5,657 bases of DNA from Chloroflexota bacterium (GTDB taxonomy: Bacteria; Chloroflexota; Dehalococcoidia; Lucifugimonadales; Australimonadaceae), in NCBI GenBank assembly GCA_027625205.1, contig JAQBVZ010000062.1, forward strand, positions 1 to 5,657, read 5' to 3'. This document shows, piece after piece, positions 5,553 through 5,657 of this stretch. The notes below the pieces were generated by a model. That model was not told the DNA's origin and ran no database searches. It worked only from the letters and a program-made list of their open reading frames with translations. How positions within the stretch are numbered: position 1 is the stretch's first letter; each line of letters opens with the position of its first letter. A program made the translations under genes and the position numbers.

Positions 5553-5587
5553 GTTCTCTCCTATTCCCCTCGTTGGTCTCTTCTCTC

Positions 5588-5657
5588 CCGCCCGTAGCTC
5601 AGTGGATAGAGCATCGGTCTTCGGAACCGAGGGTCGTGGGTTCGAATCCCTCCGGGC
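5588..5657 (+). tRNA. trnR: tRNA-Arg (anticodon TCG), 3' end outside window
   Basis: This tRNA is cut by the right edge after the fifth base of the 3' acceptor strand. The D stem GCTC/GAGC is 5597-5600 with 5609-5612. The anticodon stem TCGGT/ACCGA is 5614-5618 with 5626-5630, and the anticodon TCG at 5621-5623 should read CGN, chiefly CGA, arginine codons. The T loop is TTCGAAT (5641-5647). Acceptor bases 5590-5594 pair with 5653-5657. The T stem has one T-T mismatch (5637 with 5651). It follows tRNA-His by 35 bp of pyrimidine-rich DNA with no separate promoter or terminator, so the two are probably one transcript. Confidence 0.93.

Noticed and set aside
5553..5587. The pyrimidine-rich spacer between the two tRNAs as a possible terminator or small RNA.
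   Set aside because: It has no stem-loop and no promoter of its own. It looks like a processed spacer of a tRNA transcript.

Overview
This 5.66 kb window is compact, moderately GC-rich bacterial chromosome carrying mostly housekeeping genes, with almost no spare DNA. Eight protein genes, one of them cut by the left edge, fill it up to about 5416. Two tRNA genes follow, the second cut by the right edge. I see no insertion sequence, CRISPR array, phage gene or toxin-antitoxin pair. GTG starts are common (yggT, padR, the HAAS membrane gene, pepA). Promoters look sigma-70-like, and one tRNA appears to encode its own CCA. The gene set and the protein style would fit a Chloroflexota (Dehalococcoidia/SAR202-like) genome, but that is a weak inference from general resemblance. 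There is no rRNA or other marker here to settle it.

Layout: (1) 1-668, + strand: the C-terminal half of pyrroline-5-carboxylate reductase (proC), overlapping by 4 bp a short YggT-family membrane protein. (2) 663-938, - strand: a DUF167/YggU protein that converges on yggT, with the 3' ends overlapping by 6 bp. (3) 939-1014: a divergent intergenic region with a good sigma-70-type promoter for the next operon. (4) 1015-3221, + strand: a tight three-gene operon of PadR-family regulator, HAAS-domain multi-pass membrane protein and DegV-family fatty-acid-binding protein. The last two genes are joined by a TGATG stop/start overlap. (5) 3222-3416: a 195-bp leader with a perfect -35 box and several dyad symmetries. 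(6) 3417-5416, + strand: leucyl aminopeptidase (pepA), then 17 bp later a GNAT acetyltransferase. (7) 5435-5657, + strand: a promoter, tRNA-His(GTG) and tRNA-Arg(TCG).

How they work together: proC makes proline, and pepA recovers amino acids from peptides. The PadR/HAAS pair is a known kind of regulator-plus-membrane-protein module, and here it is translationally coupled to a DegV lipid-binding protein. That suggests, but does not prove, a small membrane or fatty-acid-responsive circuit. It is the most interesting arrangement in the window. I did not find convincing evidence for an entirely new system.
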